Of a stretch of DNA of 64,000 nt, positions 26,352 through 34,778 are shown in pieces. Position 1 is the stretch's first letter. Each line of letters begins with the position of its first letter. The notes beneath the pieces were generated by a model. The model had not been told where the DNA came from. It saw nothing but the letters and a program-made list of their open reading frames with translations, and did no database searches. Both the position numbers and the translations under genes were made by a program. Source of the DNA: Clostridia bacterium (GTDB lineage: Bacteria; Bacillota; Clostridia; Christensenellales; CAG-138); contig JAEDCW010000002.1 in the NCBI GenBank assembly GCA_016293975.1, positions 10,831 to 74,830 on the forward strand. The letters run 5' to 3'.

Positions 26352-26382
26352 AAAAACCGACCCCTTTTGGAAGTCGGTTTTA
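26352..26382. terminator. Bidirectional terminator
   Basis: A 9-base stem AAAACCGAC / GTCGGTTTT with A residues on one side and T residues on the other lies between the convergent alanyl-tRNA editing gene and the lipoprotein gene; it can work for both. Confidence 0.8.
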
Positions 26383-26397
26383 TCTATTGCTCTGATA

Positions 26398-27174
26398 TCA
26401 GAGGTTGAAGCCGAAGCCACACGCTTTAGTCGAAGCCGTCCTTGAAGAGAGGTTCTCAATGGTAAGGTCGTTCATGTTGATTACGAAACTTCGGATATCA
26501 CCGGGGTTCATTACGGAATTAAGCGTGAAATTCCATACTCCCAACAAAGTATCGTCGGCATCGTAGAATGCGACATATGACATATTCATGGTACAGGCAT
26601 CCGTTTGCGAGCTTGTAATAAGACCGGAAAGCGTTGAGAAACCGGGGTAATTGTCGAGAACTCTGATGTCGGAGAGCTCGAGGTCACGCCGTACATCATC
26701 AGTGGCAACAGGGGTAAGTTCGGCTGTAACGGTGATGTTTTCGCCTTCAAGCAGTATTTCATCTGCAGGATTGTTGCCCCAATAGGTGACGAACGATGTC
26801 GCGCCGGGCTCAACTACGTCGTACTCTGAGAGCATGGGTGTAAACGTTACGGGCAGTGAAGTGGATGCATCGGAAAACGTAAACTGTGCATTTGTAAGCA
26901 CAATATTGCAGTTTCCCGTATTTTTATATTCTACAGCGCCGTAGAGTATCTTGCCTGAGTTAAACAAATACGCTACAGATGAGACAATCTCAAGCGCGGG
27001 TTGAGGATTGTTTACCTTTGCTGTCGGCTCGACGTCAGGGGTTACCTCGTGGTCAACGCTCTCGGTAAGTGACGGGGAGAAAGCCTGTATGTAGGTAGGC
27101 GCGGCCTTACAGCTTACAATCACAGACAGTGAGATAAGTATTGCTATAAGTAGAGCTGAAATTCGCTTCATCAT
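26398..27174 (-). CDS. Secreted lipoprotein of unknown function
   Basis: 258 residues. The signal peptide MMKRISALLIAILISLSV ends in a lipobox-like VIVSC (Cys near 22), so the protein is probably lipid-anchored outside the membrane. After a Thr/Pro-rich linker, two beta-rich repeats can be made out: AYLFNSGKILYGAVEYKNTG near 70 and later DACTMNMSYVAFYDAD near 190. They resemble FxLYD-type domains found in Firmicute lipoproteins. I do not recognise a specific function. GGAG precedes the ATG by 5 bases. The promoter region carries a perfect 9-base inverted repeat just downstream of the -10. Confidence 0.75.
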   Translation of the reverse strand: MMKRISALLIAILISLSVIVSCKAAPTYIQAFSPSLTESVDHEVTPDVEPTAKVNNPQPALEIVSSVAYLFNSGKILYGAVEYKNTGNCNIVLTNAQFTFSDASTSLPVTFTPMLSEYDVVEPGATSFVTYWGNNPADEILLEGENITVTAELTPVATDDVRRDLELSDIRVLDNYPGFSTLSGLITSSQTDACTMNMSYVAFYDADDTLLGVWNFTLNSVMNPGDIRSFVINMNDLTIENLSSRTASTKACGFGFNL

Positions 27175-27194
27175 TTTTGCTCCAGTAAATAATT

Positions 27195-27252
27195 AGTTGT
27201 GCTCAAAACATTAAGCACAACTGATTATAACATTTAGCAGTGGATTCAGCAA
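27195..27252 (-). promoter_or_regulatory. Promoter and operator-like repeat of the lipoprotein gene
   Basis: On the minus strand TTGCTG (27252-27247) and TATAAT (27229-27224) are separated by 17 bases. A perfect 9-base inverted repeat, AGTTGTGCT (27195-27203) with AGCACAACT (27214-27222), covers the expected transcription start, as an operator or a 5-prime RNA hairpin would. Confidence 0.6.
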
Positions 27253-27271
27253 GTTAACGCAGTGTTAACTT
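27251..27271 (-). terminator. Hairpin overlapping the gpmI stop codon
   Basis: An 8-base inverted repeat AAGTTAAC / GTTAACTT with a 5-base loop covers the last base of the gpmI stop codon (27273-27271) and touches the -35 box of the next gene. There is no long T tract, so it may be a weak terminator or a binding site. Confidence 0.4.
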
Positions 27272-28809
27272 TACTTTATGAGGGAGTGGCCGGTCATTTC
27301 GAGGGGCTTCCCAATACCCATCAACTCAAGCAATGTCGGGGTAATGTCGCACAATCTGCCGTCGCTTGCGAGTGTTGCACCCTTATGATTGTTAGACACC
27401 AGTATAAAGGGCACCTTGTTTGTGGTGTGAGCTGTGAATGGCTCGTGATTTGCATCCCACATCTTCTCGCAATTGCCGTGGTCTGCGGTTATTATACATT
27501 GTCCGCCCATATCGAGTATCGCTTTGACGACTTTCTTACAGCATGCGTCGACCGCTTGGAGCGCTTTGACAGTGGCGTCAAACTTGCCCGTGTGACCTAC
27601 CATGTCGGGGTTCGCGAAATTGAGTATTATCACATCATATGCACCGGAGCGTATTCTCTTTTCGGCCTCGTCAGCTACCTCGAATGCACTCATTTCAGGC
27701 TTCAAGTCGTATGTTTCGACCTTCGGGGAAGGTATAAGCACACGATCTTCGCCGGAGTTGGGTGCTTCGACGCCGCCGTTGAAGAAGAATGTCACATGGG
27801 CATACTTTTCGGTTTCGGCAATCCTAAGCTGCTTAAGTCCGAGGGTCGAAATGTATTCACCGAACGTATTGTTAAGGTTTTGGGGCTTGAATGCTACTTC
27901 GAGCTTGCCGTCAAACGCCTTGTCGTACTGTGTCATGGTTACATAGCGCAAGGGGTAACAGCCGTTTTTGCGCTCAAATCCAGTGAAGTCATTGAACAGA
28001 AATGCGCGCGTAATTTCGCGCGGTCTGTCCGGGCGATAGTTAAAGAATATTACGCTGTCATTGCGCGAAATCCTCGCAACGGGAGCGCCGTTCTCGGTAA
28101 TTACGGTGGGGAGTATGAACTCGTCCGTAACGCCGTTCGCGTATGAATCCTCAATGGCTTTAACGGGGTCTGTTGCATATACGCCGTCGCCGTTTGCAAG
28201 CGCATTATACGCCTTCTCAACCCTCTCAAAGCGGTTGTCCCTGTCCATTGCGTAGAATCGGCCTGAGACGGTAGCGATCTTGCCACAGCCTATCTCCGAC
28301 AGCTTTTTCTGTACACGGCGAATGTAATCTGCGCCGCTGTCCGGGGGAACGTCTCTGCCGTCCATAAAACAGTGTATGAATACCTTGTTCAGCCTGTGGC
28401 GCTTAGCAAGCTCAACGAGTGCATAGAGGTGGCTAAGCATGCTGTGAACGCCACCATCGGAACAAAGCCCCATCAAATGGAGTGCACTGTCGTGAACCTT
28501 GCAGTTCTCTATTGCGTGCAGAAACTCGGGCTTGTCGAAAAAGTCACCGTCACTAATAGACTTGTTTATTCTGGTAAGCTCCTGATAGACGATTCTTCCT
28601 GCACCTATGTTGAGGTGTCCGACCTCGGAGTTTCCCATCTGTCCCTCGGGAAGACCCACAGCCAATGCAGAGGCGTTTACAAACGTATGTGGGTATTCGT
28701 TGAGAAGGCTACGGATAAATGGAGTGCCGGCGGCAACAACAGCGTTGCCGTCGGTCTCATCTCTGTGTCCAAAGCCATCCAATATGATCAATGCGGATAG
28801 TTTTTTCAT
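27271..28809 (-). CDS. gpmI: 2,3-bisphosphoglycerate-independent phosphoglycerate mutase
   Basis: Glycolytic enzyme that converts 3-phosphoglycerate to 2-phosphoglycerate using two Mn ions and a phosphoserine intermediate. ALIILDGFGHRDE at the N-terminus supplies the first metal Asp. The nucleophile is the serine in GNSEVGHLNIGAGR near residue 60. HCFMDGRDVPPDSG near 120 and ITADHGNCEKMWD near 440 match the family, and the C-terminus reads GRLCDITPTLLELMGI. The length (512 residues) is standard. I start at 28809; a longer frame to 28830 would run into the PGK-TIM stop. It lies 11 bases behind the PGK-TIM fusion, forming a lower-glycolysis operon. Confidence 0.96.
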   Translation of the reverse strand: MKKLSALIILDGFGHRDETDGNAVVAAGTPFIRSLLNEYPHTFVNASALAVGLPEGQMGNSEVGHLNIGAGRIVYQELTRINKSISDGDFFDKPEFLHAIENCKVHDSALHLMGLCSDGGVHSMLSHLYALVELAKRHRLNKVFIHCFMDGRDVPPDSGADYIRRVQKKLSEIGCGKIATVSGRFYAMDRDNRFERVEKAYNALANGDGVYATDPVKAIEDSYANGVTDEFILPTVITENGAPVARISRNDSVIFFNYRPDRPREITRAFLFNDFTGFERKNGCYPLRYVTMTQYDKAFDGKLEVAFKPQNLNNTFGEYISTLGLKQLRIAETEKYAHVTFFFNGGVEAPNSGEDRVLIPSPKVETYDLKPEMSAFEVADEAEKRIRSGAYDVIILNFANPDMVGHTGKFDATVKALQAVDACCKKVVKAILDMGGQCIITADHGNCEKMWDANHEPFTAHTTNKVPFILVSNNHKGATLASDGRLCDITPTLLELMGIGKPLEMTGHSLIK

Positions 28810-28820
28810 AGTACTCCAAA

Positions 28821-30749
28821 TCAATAGCAAACAACCCTGGAGAAATCCTGTGCCTTGAGGCTTGCTCCGCCTATAAGTCCGCCGTCGATGTTTTCCTTCT
28901 GCATAAGCTCAGAGGCGTTCTTGGGATTCACGCTTCCGCCGTACTGTATGCGTACAGCTTCTGCGGTAGCATTGCCATAAAGCTTTCTTATAGTATCACG
29001 GATTACAGCGATAGTCTCATCCGCAACTTCTGCAGTTGCGGTCTTGCCAGTGCCTATTGCCCATATCGGTTCGTAGGCAATTACGAGATTTGCTACAGCT
29101 TCTGCCGAAATGTCCTTAAGTGCATTTTCGACTTGTGATGCTACGAATTCGTTTGTTTCGCCGTTTTCGCGCTGAGCAAGGCTTTCACCAACGCAGATGA
29201 TGGGGATGATGCCGTGAGCAAGTGCCGCCTTTGTACGGGCGTTAACAGTCTCGTCCGTTTCGCCAAAGTACTGCCTTCTCTCGCTGTGCCCGATTATTGC
29301 GTACTCTACACCGAGCGCAGTAAGCATAGACGGACTTATCTCTCCAGTAAATGCGCCGCTTTCGGCCCAGTGTACGTTTTGTGCACCAACGTGGATGTTC
29401 GAGCCCTTAACAGATTCGATAACAGCAGGCAGACACGTGAATGGAGGACATACTACGACGTCACATGTGGCGTCAGTAATGAGAGGAACTAGCTCGCTTA
29501 TGAGTGCGCGCGCTTCGTCTGGGGTCTTGTTCATCTTCCAGTTGCCGGCAATAATCAGCCTGCGGAAGTCAGTGAGTGCGGCTATACCTGGGAGCACCTT
29601 GCCTTCGAGGAATTCAAGGGATGCCCCGCCGCCCGTAGAGACGTGGCTCATCTTATCGGTAAGCTTGAGCTTCTTTACAGCGGAAGCGGAGTCGCCGCCG
29701 CCTATTATAGTGATTGCGTTGCTCTCTGCGCAGGCTTTGGCTACATCGGCAGTACCATGGGAGAATGCTTCAAATTCAAATACGCCCATAGGTCCGTTCC
29801 ATATGATCGTCTTTGCCTTGCTAATCTCTTCGGCGTAGATTTTGCGGGTCTTTTCTCCGATGTCGAGACCTTCCCAACCGTCAGGTATTGAATCTGCCGG
29901 GACAGTCATATGCTCGGCATCAGCGGAATACTCCTTTGCTACTACCGTATCGACGGGAATCAACATACGGACATTTCTTTCCCTGGCTTCATCGAGAAGC
30001 TGCTTCGCAAGCTCTACGCTTTCAGCGTCGAGGTACGAATCGCCTATGCTATATCCGAGCGCCTTGAAGAATGTGTACGCCATTGCGCCGCCGATAAGCA
30101 GTACGTCGCACTTCTGCAGGAGATTACGTATGACCCCTATCTTGTCGGAAACCTTCTTGCCGCCGAGTATCGCGATGAACGGACGTTTGGGATTGTCAAG
30201 CGCACTCTGCAGATAGTTCAACTCCTTTTCAATGAGGAAGCCGCATGCCGCTGGGAGGTAATGCGTCACCCCCTCTGTTGAAGCGTGTGCCCTGTGCACG
30301 GTACCGAATGCATCAGATACGTATACTTCACCAAGAGACGCAAGCTTGCGCGCGAACTCGGGGTCGTTATCGGTCTCTTCCTTGTGGAAGCGGACATTCT
30401 CAAGCAGCAAGAGCTCGCCGTCATTTAGCACCGCCGCCTTTGTCTGAGCGTCTTCTCCGATTACGTCAGAAGCAAATATTACGTTAACGTTGGGCAAAAG
30501 GGTACGCAGCTTTTCGGCAACAGGTGCAAGCGAAAACCTGGGGTCGAATACTCCCTTGGGACGACCAAGGTGCGAGCATACTATTACCTTTGCACTCTTA
30601 TTGAGCAGATATTTAATTGTCGGAAGCGCAGCTACAATGCGCTTATCATCGGTTATATTGTGACTCTCATCGAGGGGCACGTTGAAATCCACACGGACGA
30701 GCACCCTTTTATGCGCTACGTCTATATCTCTTACAGTTAGCTTTGCCAT
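28821..30749 (-). CDS. pgk-tpi: Phosphoglycerate kinase - triosephosphate isomerase fusion
   Basis: One uninterrupted frame of 642 residues holds two glycolytic enzymes. Residues 1 to about 395 are phosphoglycerate kinase: [10 protein letters not shown] near 19, SHLGRPKG near 58, [12 protein letters not shown] near 350, [14 protein letters not shown] near 372. Residues from about 398 are triosephosphate isomerase: AGNWKMNKT with the active-site lysine, [12 protein letters not shown] with the electrophilic histidine (near 487), [11 protein letters not shown] with the catalytic glutamate (near 562), and a GGSVNP phosphate loop. The joint [17 protein letters not shown] shows the usual PGK end running straight into TIM without a stop. 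A PGK-TIM fusion is known from Thermotoga. GGAGG precedes the start. Confidence 0.96.
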   Translation of the reverse strand: MAKLTVRDIDVAHKRVLVRVDFNVPLDESHNITDDKRIVAALPTIKYLLNKSAKVIVCSHLGRPKGVFDPRFSLAPVAEKLRTLLPNVNVIFASDVIGEDAQTKAAVLNDGELLLLENVRFHKEETDNDPEFARKLASLGEVYVSDAFGTVHRAHASTEGVTHYLPAACGFLIEKELNYLQSALDNPKRPFIAILGGKKVSDKIGVIRNLLQKCDVLLIGGAMAYTFFKALGYSIGDSYLDAESVELAKQLLDEARERNVRMLIPVDTVVAKEYSADAEHMTVPADSIPDGWEGLDIGEKTRKIYAEEISKAKTIIWNGPMGVFEFEAFSHGTADVAKACAESNAITIIGGGDSASAVKKLKLTDKMSHVSTGGGASLEFLEGKVLPGIAALTDFRRLIIAGNWKMNKTPDEARALISELVPLITDATCDVVVCPPFTCLPAVIESVKGSNIHVGAQNVHWAESGAFTGEISPSMLTALGVEYAIIGHSERRQYFGETDETVNARTKAALAHGIIPIICVGESLAQRENGETNEFVASQVENALKDISAEAVANLVIAYEPIWAIGTGKTATAEVADETIAVIRDTIRKLYGNATAEAVRIQYGGSVNPKNASELMQKENIDGGLIGGASLKAQDFSRVVCY

Positions 30750-30778
30750 GTCTATCCTCCGGAAAAATAATCGTTAGT

Positions 30779-30806
30779 ATTCTACCACAGCGAGCAGTTT
30801 TTACAA
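30779..30806 (-). promoter_or_regulatory. Candidate promoter of the pgk-tpi-gpmI operon
   Basis: On the minus strand TTGTAA (30806-30801) and TAGAAT (30784-30779) are separated by 16 bases, 30 bases before the start codon. Confidence 0.5.
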
Positions 30807-30887
30807 GGAAAATACGAATTAAATTAGTTCCAAAATGCAGTTTAACCAATATTATCGAAGTTTTCCGCAGATTGCGTATCGTTTTGC

Positions 30888-30916
30888 TTGCACTGTCGTA
30901 AAAGCCATGATATAAT
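30888..30916 (+). promoter_or_regulatory. Sigma-A promoter of secG
   Basis: TTGCAC at 30888-30893 and perfect TATAAT at 30911-30916 with a 17-base spacer; AGGAGG and ATG follow. Confidence 0.7.
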
Positions 30917-30942
30917 TCTACGATTACTTAGGAGGTTTTAGT

Positions 30943-31182
30943 ATGGAATTAGCTCTCAACATAGTTCTTATTCTTTGCTCAATCGTATTGATAGCTTCAG
31001 TTCTCCTTCAGTCCACAAAGAGTGCAGGTCTCGGCGGTGCTTATGGCGGAGACACAGAATCTTTTACGGCTCGCGGAAAAGCTGCCAGCAGGGATAAGAA
31101 ACTGCAGAAGGTTACCGTAATCTCAGGAATTGCCATAGCGGTTATAGCAATTGCAATGCTGCTCTACAGAGCTTTGGCGTAA
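30943..31182 (+). CDS. secG: Preprotein translocase subunit SecG
   Basis: Small membrane subunit of the SecYEG channel that eases SecA-driven export. It has 79 residues with two hydrophobic helices (about 4-20 and 56-75) joined by the conserved loop LLQSTKSAGLGGAYGGDTES. AGGAGG precedes the ATG. It has its own promoter and terminator, so it is probably monocistronic. In many Firmicutes secG is followed by rnr and then smpB; here smpB follows but no ribonuclease R gene lies between them. Confidence 0.93.
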   Translation: MELALNIVLILCSIVLIASVLLQSTKSAGLGGAYGGDTESFTARGKAASRDKKLQKVTVISGIAIAVIAIAMLLYRALA

Positions 31183-31212
31183 TCGGTAAAAGTTCGCTGC
31201 AATTTAGCAACC

Positions 31213-31237
31213 AACGGTATGGAAACATACCGTTTTT
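31213..31237 (+). terminator. Terminator of secG
   Basis: Perfect 9-base stem AACGGTATG / CATACCGTT with a GAAA tetraloop and a T run. Confidence 0.85.
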
Positions 31238-31286
31238 GCTTGGCTTACGGTGTGATTGATGTTATTATACTCTTGGTGGTGATTAT

Positions 31287-31763
31287 ATGCCTATAAAAAG
31301 AGGAACTAAGCCTATCGCCCAAAATAAAAAGGCGAGGCACGAATACTTCATAGAGGAAACATACGAGTGCGGACTTGTGCTTTTGGGTACGGAAGTAAAG
31401 AGCATAAGGGCAGGCAAAGTCAACTTAAAGGACTCCTACGCGAAGGTCGAAAATGGGGAGATGCTTATTATCGGCATGCACATTTCGCCTTATGAGCAGG
31501 GAAATATAAACAACAGAGACCCTTTTAGGACGAGGAAGCTTCTGCTCCACAAGAGGGAGATATTAAAGCTTCAGCGTCTCAGTCAGGCGGACGGATACAG
31601 CCTCATACCGCTTCAACTTTATCTGCGCGATGGGCTTGTTAAGCTCGAACTTGCCGTTGCAAAGGGCAAGAAACTCTACGACAAGAGGAGCTCGATTGCC
31701 GAGAGGGATGCAAAGCGCGATATGGACAGGCGAATGAAGGAAGAACACAGAAAATATGAGTGA
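31287..31763 (+). CDS. smpB: SsrA-binding protein SmpB
   Basis: Partner of tmRNA in trans-translation; it carries tmRNA into stalled ribosomes. The OB-fold core has [20 protein letters not shown] near residue 21 and [13 protein letters not shown] near 47. The C-terminal tail [17 protein letters not shown] forms the helix that occupies the empty mRNA channel. The length (158 residues) is typical. The ribosome site GGTGGTG precedes the ATG. No tmRNA gene is visible directly downstream, so ssrA must be elsewhere or outside this window. Confidence 0.96.
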   Translation: MPIKRGTKPIAQNKKARHEYFIEETYECGLVLLGTEVKSIRAGKVNLKDSYAKVENGEMLIIGMHISPYEQGNINNRDPFRTRKLLLHKREILKLQRLSQADGYSLIPLQLYLRDGLVKLELAVAKGKKLYDKRSSIAERDAKRDMDRRMKEEHRKYE

Positions 31764-31795
31764 CAGATGAATTAAAGATATACTCTTGCACTGTA

Positions 31796-31824
31796 TTGAT
31801 TAAATACGGTGCTTTTATTATAAT
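31796..31824 (+). promoter_or_regulatory. Sigma-A promoter of glyA
   Basis: TTGATT at 31796-31801 and perfect TATAAT at 31819-31824, 17-base spacer, 34 bases before the glyA ATG. Confidence 0.65.
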
Positions 31825-31857
31825 TGACGTAACAGAAAAACGGAGGAATATGTTTTT

Positions 31858-33093
31858 ATGATACAGTTTGATGTTATCAAGAAGGCAGACCCGGAAGTTG
31901 CAGCGGCAATGGAGCTGGAACTCGGACGTCAGAGGGACCATCTCGAACTCATCGCATCCGAAAACTTCGTAAGCGAGGCCGTTATGGCAGCTATGGGCAG
32001 CCATTTGACAAACAAGTACGCCGAAGGCTATCCCGGCAAGCGTTATTATGGCGGTTGCGAGTTCGTCGATGTAGTGGAAGAACTTGCAAGGAAGCGCGCA
32101 TGTGAGCTTTTCGGCGCAGACCATGCCAATGTACAGCCCCACTCCGGTGCTTCCGCGAATCTGGCGGTTTACTTTGCACTGGTAGATCCAGGCGACACAA
32201 TCATGGGTATGGACCTCTCACACGGTGGCCACCTAACACACGGCAGCCCCGTAAATATGTCAGGTAAGTATTATAACTTCGTTCCCTATGGCGTAGCAGA
32301 GGGCACCGAGCAGATAGATTATGACAACATGAGAAAAACAGCTCTCGAGTGCAAGCCCAAGCTCATCGTAGCCGGCGCAAGTGCATATGCAAGAGCGATA
32401 GATTTCCAGAAGATCTCTGAGATTGCCAAGGAAGTCGGCGCATACTTCATGGTCGATATGGCGCATATTGCAGGTCTCGTTGCGGCTGGTCTGCACATGA
32501 ACCCCGTCCCCTATGCCGATGTAGTAACGACGACGACACATAAGACTCTCCGCGGACCGAGAGGCGGACTCATTCTCTGCAAGAAAGAGCTTGCAAAGAC
32601 GATCGACAAGGCTATATTCCCCGGACTGCAGGGCGGTCCGCTTATGCACGTAATTGCCGCAAAGGCAGTTTGTTTCCATGAAGCACTCAAGCCCGAGTTC
32701 AAGGCGTATCAGCAGCAGGTAGTAAAGAATGCCGCAACACTCGCACAGGCCCTCGTAGCCAACGGAATGCGCATAGTATCAGGCGGCACCGATAATCATC
32801 TGATGCTCGTCGACTTGACTTCTACAGGCAGAACAGGCAAGGAAGTTGAGGCACTCCTCGATGCGGCTAACATCACAGTAAACAAGAACACTATACCGTT
32901 TGAGACGAGAAGCCCCTTTGTTACAAGTGGTATCAGGATCGGCACACCCGCAGTTACCACACGCGGCCTCAAGGAGAACGATATGTTGCTTATCGCATCG
33001 TTCATCTCCCGTATTGCACACGAAGGCGAATCGGCTGTCGAGAGCGTCAAGGAAGGCGTGCTCGCACTCTGCGCACAGCATCCTCTCTATTAA
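31858..33093 (+). CDS. glyA: Serine hydroxymethyltransferase
   Basis: PLP enzyme that interconverts serine and glycine while charging tetrahydrofolate with a one-carbon unit. [14 protein letters not shown] near residue 24, [15 protein letters not shown] near 48, and [14 protein letters not shown] [13 protein letters not shown] near 87 are family motifs. The Schiff-base lysine is in [13 protein letters not shown] near 224. The length (411 residues) is normal and every motif is intact. CGGAGGAATAT sits upstream of the ATG. It appears monocistronic, with its own promoter and a T-rich terminator that overlaps the next promoter. Confidence 0.97.
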   Translation: MIQFDVIKKADPEVAAAMELELGRQRDHLELIASENFVSEAVMAAMGSHLTNKYAEGYPGKRYYGGCEFVDVVEELARKRACELFGADHANVQPHSGASANLAVYFALVDPGDTIMGMDLSHGGHLTHGSPVNMSGKYYNFVPYGVAEGTEQIDYDNMRKTALECKPKLIVAGASAYARAIDFQKISEIAKEVGAYFMVDMAHIAGLVAAGLHMNPVPYADVVTTTTHKTLRGPRGGLILCKKELAKTIDKAIFPGLQGGPLMHVIAAKAVCFHEALKPEFKAYQQQVVKNAATLAQALVANGMRIVSGGTDNHLMLVDLTSTGRTGKEVEALLDAANITVNKNTIPFETRSPFVTSGIRIGTPAVTTRGLKENDMLLIASFISRIAHEGESAVESVKEGVLALCAQHPLY

Positions 33094-33111
33094 TTCACAA
33101 CCCTACATGGT

Positions 33112-33139
33112 GGTGGGCAGAATGCTTGCCACCTTTTTT
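33112..33139 (+). terminator. Terminator of glyA
   Basis: GGTGGGCA can pair with TGCCACC with one bulged G, followed by six T residues. The right arm contains the -35 box of the next promoter. Confidence 0.7.
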
Positions 33140-33154
33140 ATTCTACTGTATAAT
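33126..33154 (+). promoter_or_regulatory. Sigma-A promoter of nadD-yqeK
   Basis: TTGCCA at 33126-33131 and perfect TATAAT at 33149-33154 with a 17-base spacer. Confidence 0.65.
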
Positions 33155-33174
33155 TGTTGCACGGAGGTAGCTGT

Positions 33175-34335
33175 ATGCGCATCGGAGTTTTCGGAGGAAC
33201 GTTTGATCCGATCCACAAGGCACATATGGAGGTGGCGGAGTTTGCGAGAGATCAATTTGAGCTTGACCTTATCTATATTGTCATTGCCGGCGATCCCCCC
33301 CACAAACAGGGTGAACGCACACCAGGCGAGATAAGATACGAAATGGTAAAGCGCGCGTGTATCGGACGCAAAGGGTTGATGGCTTCTGATATTGAGCTTA
33401 AGCGGGAGGGCAAGAGCTACACCGTTGACACGCTTAAAGAATTCAGGCGTATTCACCCGTCAGATGAGCTTTTTCTGATTATCGGTGCAGATATGCTTGC
33501 ATCGTTTGAGAGTTGGTACAAGCCCGATGAGATATTGCAATCCGTTCAGCTTATAGCTGTAGGCAGAATGAATATCGATACCGAGGCCATAGCCAAGCAC
33601 ATAGGAGAGAAATACGGTTCAAAAGTCCTGATATCGTCCATGCTTGAGATGGATATTTCTTCGACGCAGATACGGGATGCTGTAAAAAATGCGAGAAGTA
33701 TATCGGGGCTCGTTGAGCAAGACGTTGCAATATATATCTACGAAAGTGGATGTTACATGGAGCCGGAGTATAATCTATACAGGCAAAAGCTGCAGAAAGA
33801 CTTGGCTCCGCAGAGGTATCTGCATTCGATAGGCACGTCGTATTACGCCGTAGAGCTCGCCTGTTTTTACGGCGCAGATTCTAAGAAAGCGCGCATTGCC
33901 GGTCTGCTGCACGACTGCGCAAAGCTTCCGTCGTATCAGGCACAGATTGCGCTTGCGATAGCTTATCATATGCCCGATACTGTGATTGCGCTTGCTCCGG
34001 CTTTGCTTCATGCGCCGCTGAGCGGAGTAAGAGCAAAGTGCGAGTACGATATCGATGATGTCGAAATAATCAACGCTATCGATTGTCATACTACAGGGAG
34101 AGAGAATATGACCCTGCTGGACAAGATAATATTTGTTGCAGACAAGGCTGAACCTGTGAGAGAATATGAGGAGGCGGGCGAATTGAGAAAGCTCGTATTT
34201 GGGGGAATAGACAAGGCGGTGCTCTTTGCGATGGACAGAAGTATAGAACACGCTAAGTCAAAGGGTGGAAAAATAGACAATCGAACGCAAATAGCGCGTG
34301 AATCAATAATTAAGACCATGGAGGAGAATCAATGA
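33175..34335 (+). CDS. nadD-yqeK: NadD - YqeK fusion (NaMN adenylyltransferase + HD phosphohydrolase)
   Basis: Residues 1 to about 195 are nicotinate-nucleotide adenylyltransferase, which makes NaAD on the way to NAD: GVFGGTFDPIHKAH (nucleotide-binding HxxH type) at residue 4, GADMLASFESWYKPDEIL near 105, and ISSTQIRDAV near 160. Residues about 205-386 are a YqeK-type HD-domain protein; such proteins hydrolyse symmetrical diadenosine tetraphosphate. Metal motifs are RYLHSIGTS and LLHDCAKLPS. In most Firmicutes these are two adjacent genes; here they are one frame of 386 residues. The start at 33175 has ACGGAGG upstream. rsfS begins inside its stop (ATGA), keeping the usual nadD-yqeK-rsfS order. 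Confidence 0.95.
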   Translation: MRIGVFGGTFDPIHKAHMEVAEFARDQFELDLIYIVIAGDPPHKQGERTPGEIRYEMVKRACIGRKGLMASDIELKREGKSYTVDTLKEFRRIHPSDELFLIIGADMLASFESWYKPDEILQSVQLIAVGRMNIDTEAIAKHIGEKYGSKVLISSMLEMDISSTQIRDAVKNARSISGLVEQDVAIYIYESGCYMEPEYNLYRQKLQKDLAPQRYLHSIGTSYYAVELACFYGADSKKARIAGLLHDCAKLPSYQAQIALAIAYHMPDTVIALAPALLHAPLSGVRAKCEYDIDDVEIINAIDCHTTGRENMTLLDKIIFVADKAEPVREYEEAGELRKLVFGGIDKAVLFAMDRSIEHAKSKGGKIDNRTQIARESIIKTMEENQ

Positions 34336-34709
34336 GTAGAGAGCTTAGGGAAACGGTGTTGGAGCTGTGCGGAATACTTGACGATCGTAAGGCAGAGGAC
34401 ATAGTAGCCGTTGACGTGGCAGACAAGACAATTATTGCGGAGTGGTTTATAGTTTGCAGTGGCACTTCAATGGCGCACGTTAAGGCGCTTTGTGATGAGG
34501 TTGACGAGAAGTATCCCGAGAATGAGCTTACGCTGAAACGTATCGAAGGCTATGACAGTGCGAGGTGGATTGTCATGGACTTTGGCTCGATACTTATACA
34601 CATATTCTACCCGGAGGAGCGCGAGTATTACAAGATGGAGCGTTTGTGGATAGACTCCCCGGAAGCGTGTATCAACTACTCGCACGATATCGAGGCAAGG
34701 CTCATTTGA
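34332..34709 (+). CDS. rsfS: Ribosomal silencing factor RsfS
   Basis: YbeB/Iojap family protein (125 residues) that binds ribosomal protein uL14 and keeps the large subunit from joining the small one when nutrients are short. Conserved stretches are DDRKAEDIVAVDV near residue 17, WFIVCSGTSMAHVKAL near 38, and GSILIHIFYPEEREYY near 85. Its start overlaps the stop of nadD-yqeK, so translation is coupled. This is the usual neighbourhood for the gene in Firmicutes. Confidence 0.95.
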   Translation: MSRELRETVLELCGILDDRKAEDIVAVDVADKTIIAEWFIVCSGTSMAHVKALCDEVDEKYPENELTLKRIEGYDSARWIVMDFGSILIHIFYPEEREYYKMERLWIDSPEACINYSHDIEARLI

Positions 34710-34727
34710 GCGCAATTGAACAGATTA

Positions 34728-34757
34728 AAAGGGTGTGCCGTAAATGGTACACCCTTT
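34728..34757. terminator. Bidirectional hairpin between rsfS and the carboxypeptidase gene
   Basis: A 9-base inverted repeat AAAGGGTGT / ACACCCTTT with an inner CC/GG pair. The T run is better on the minus strand (TTTTAAT), so it mainly ends the carboxypeptidase transcript. Confidence 0.65.
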
Positions 34758-34778
34758 GTGCTTAACACTTATGTACGC

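Noticed and set aside
31764..31857. Riboswitch upstream of glyA
   Set aside because: The leader after the promoter is only about 30 bases, too short for a glycine or similar riboswitch.
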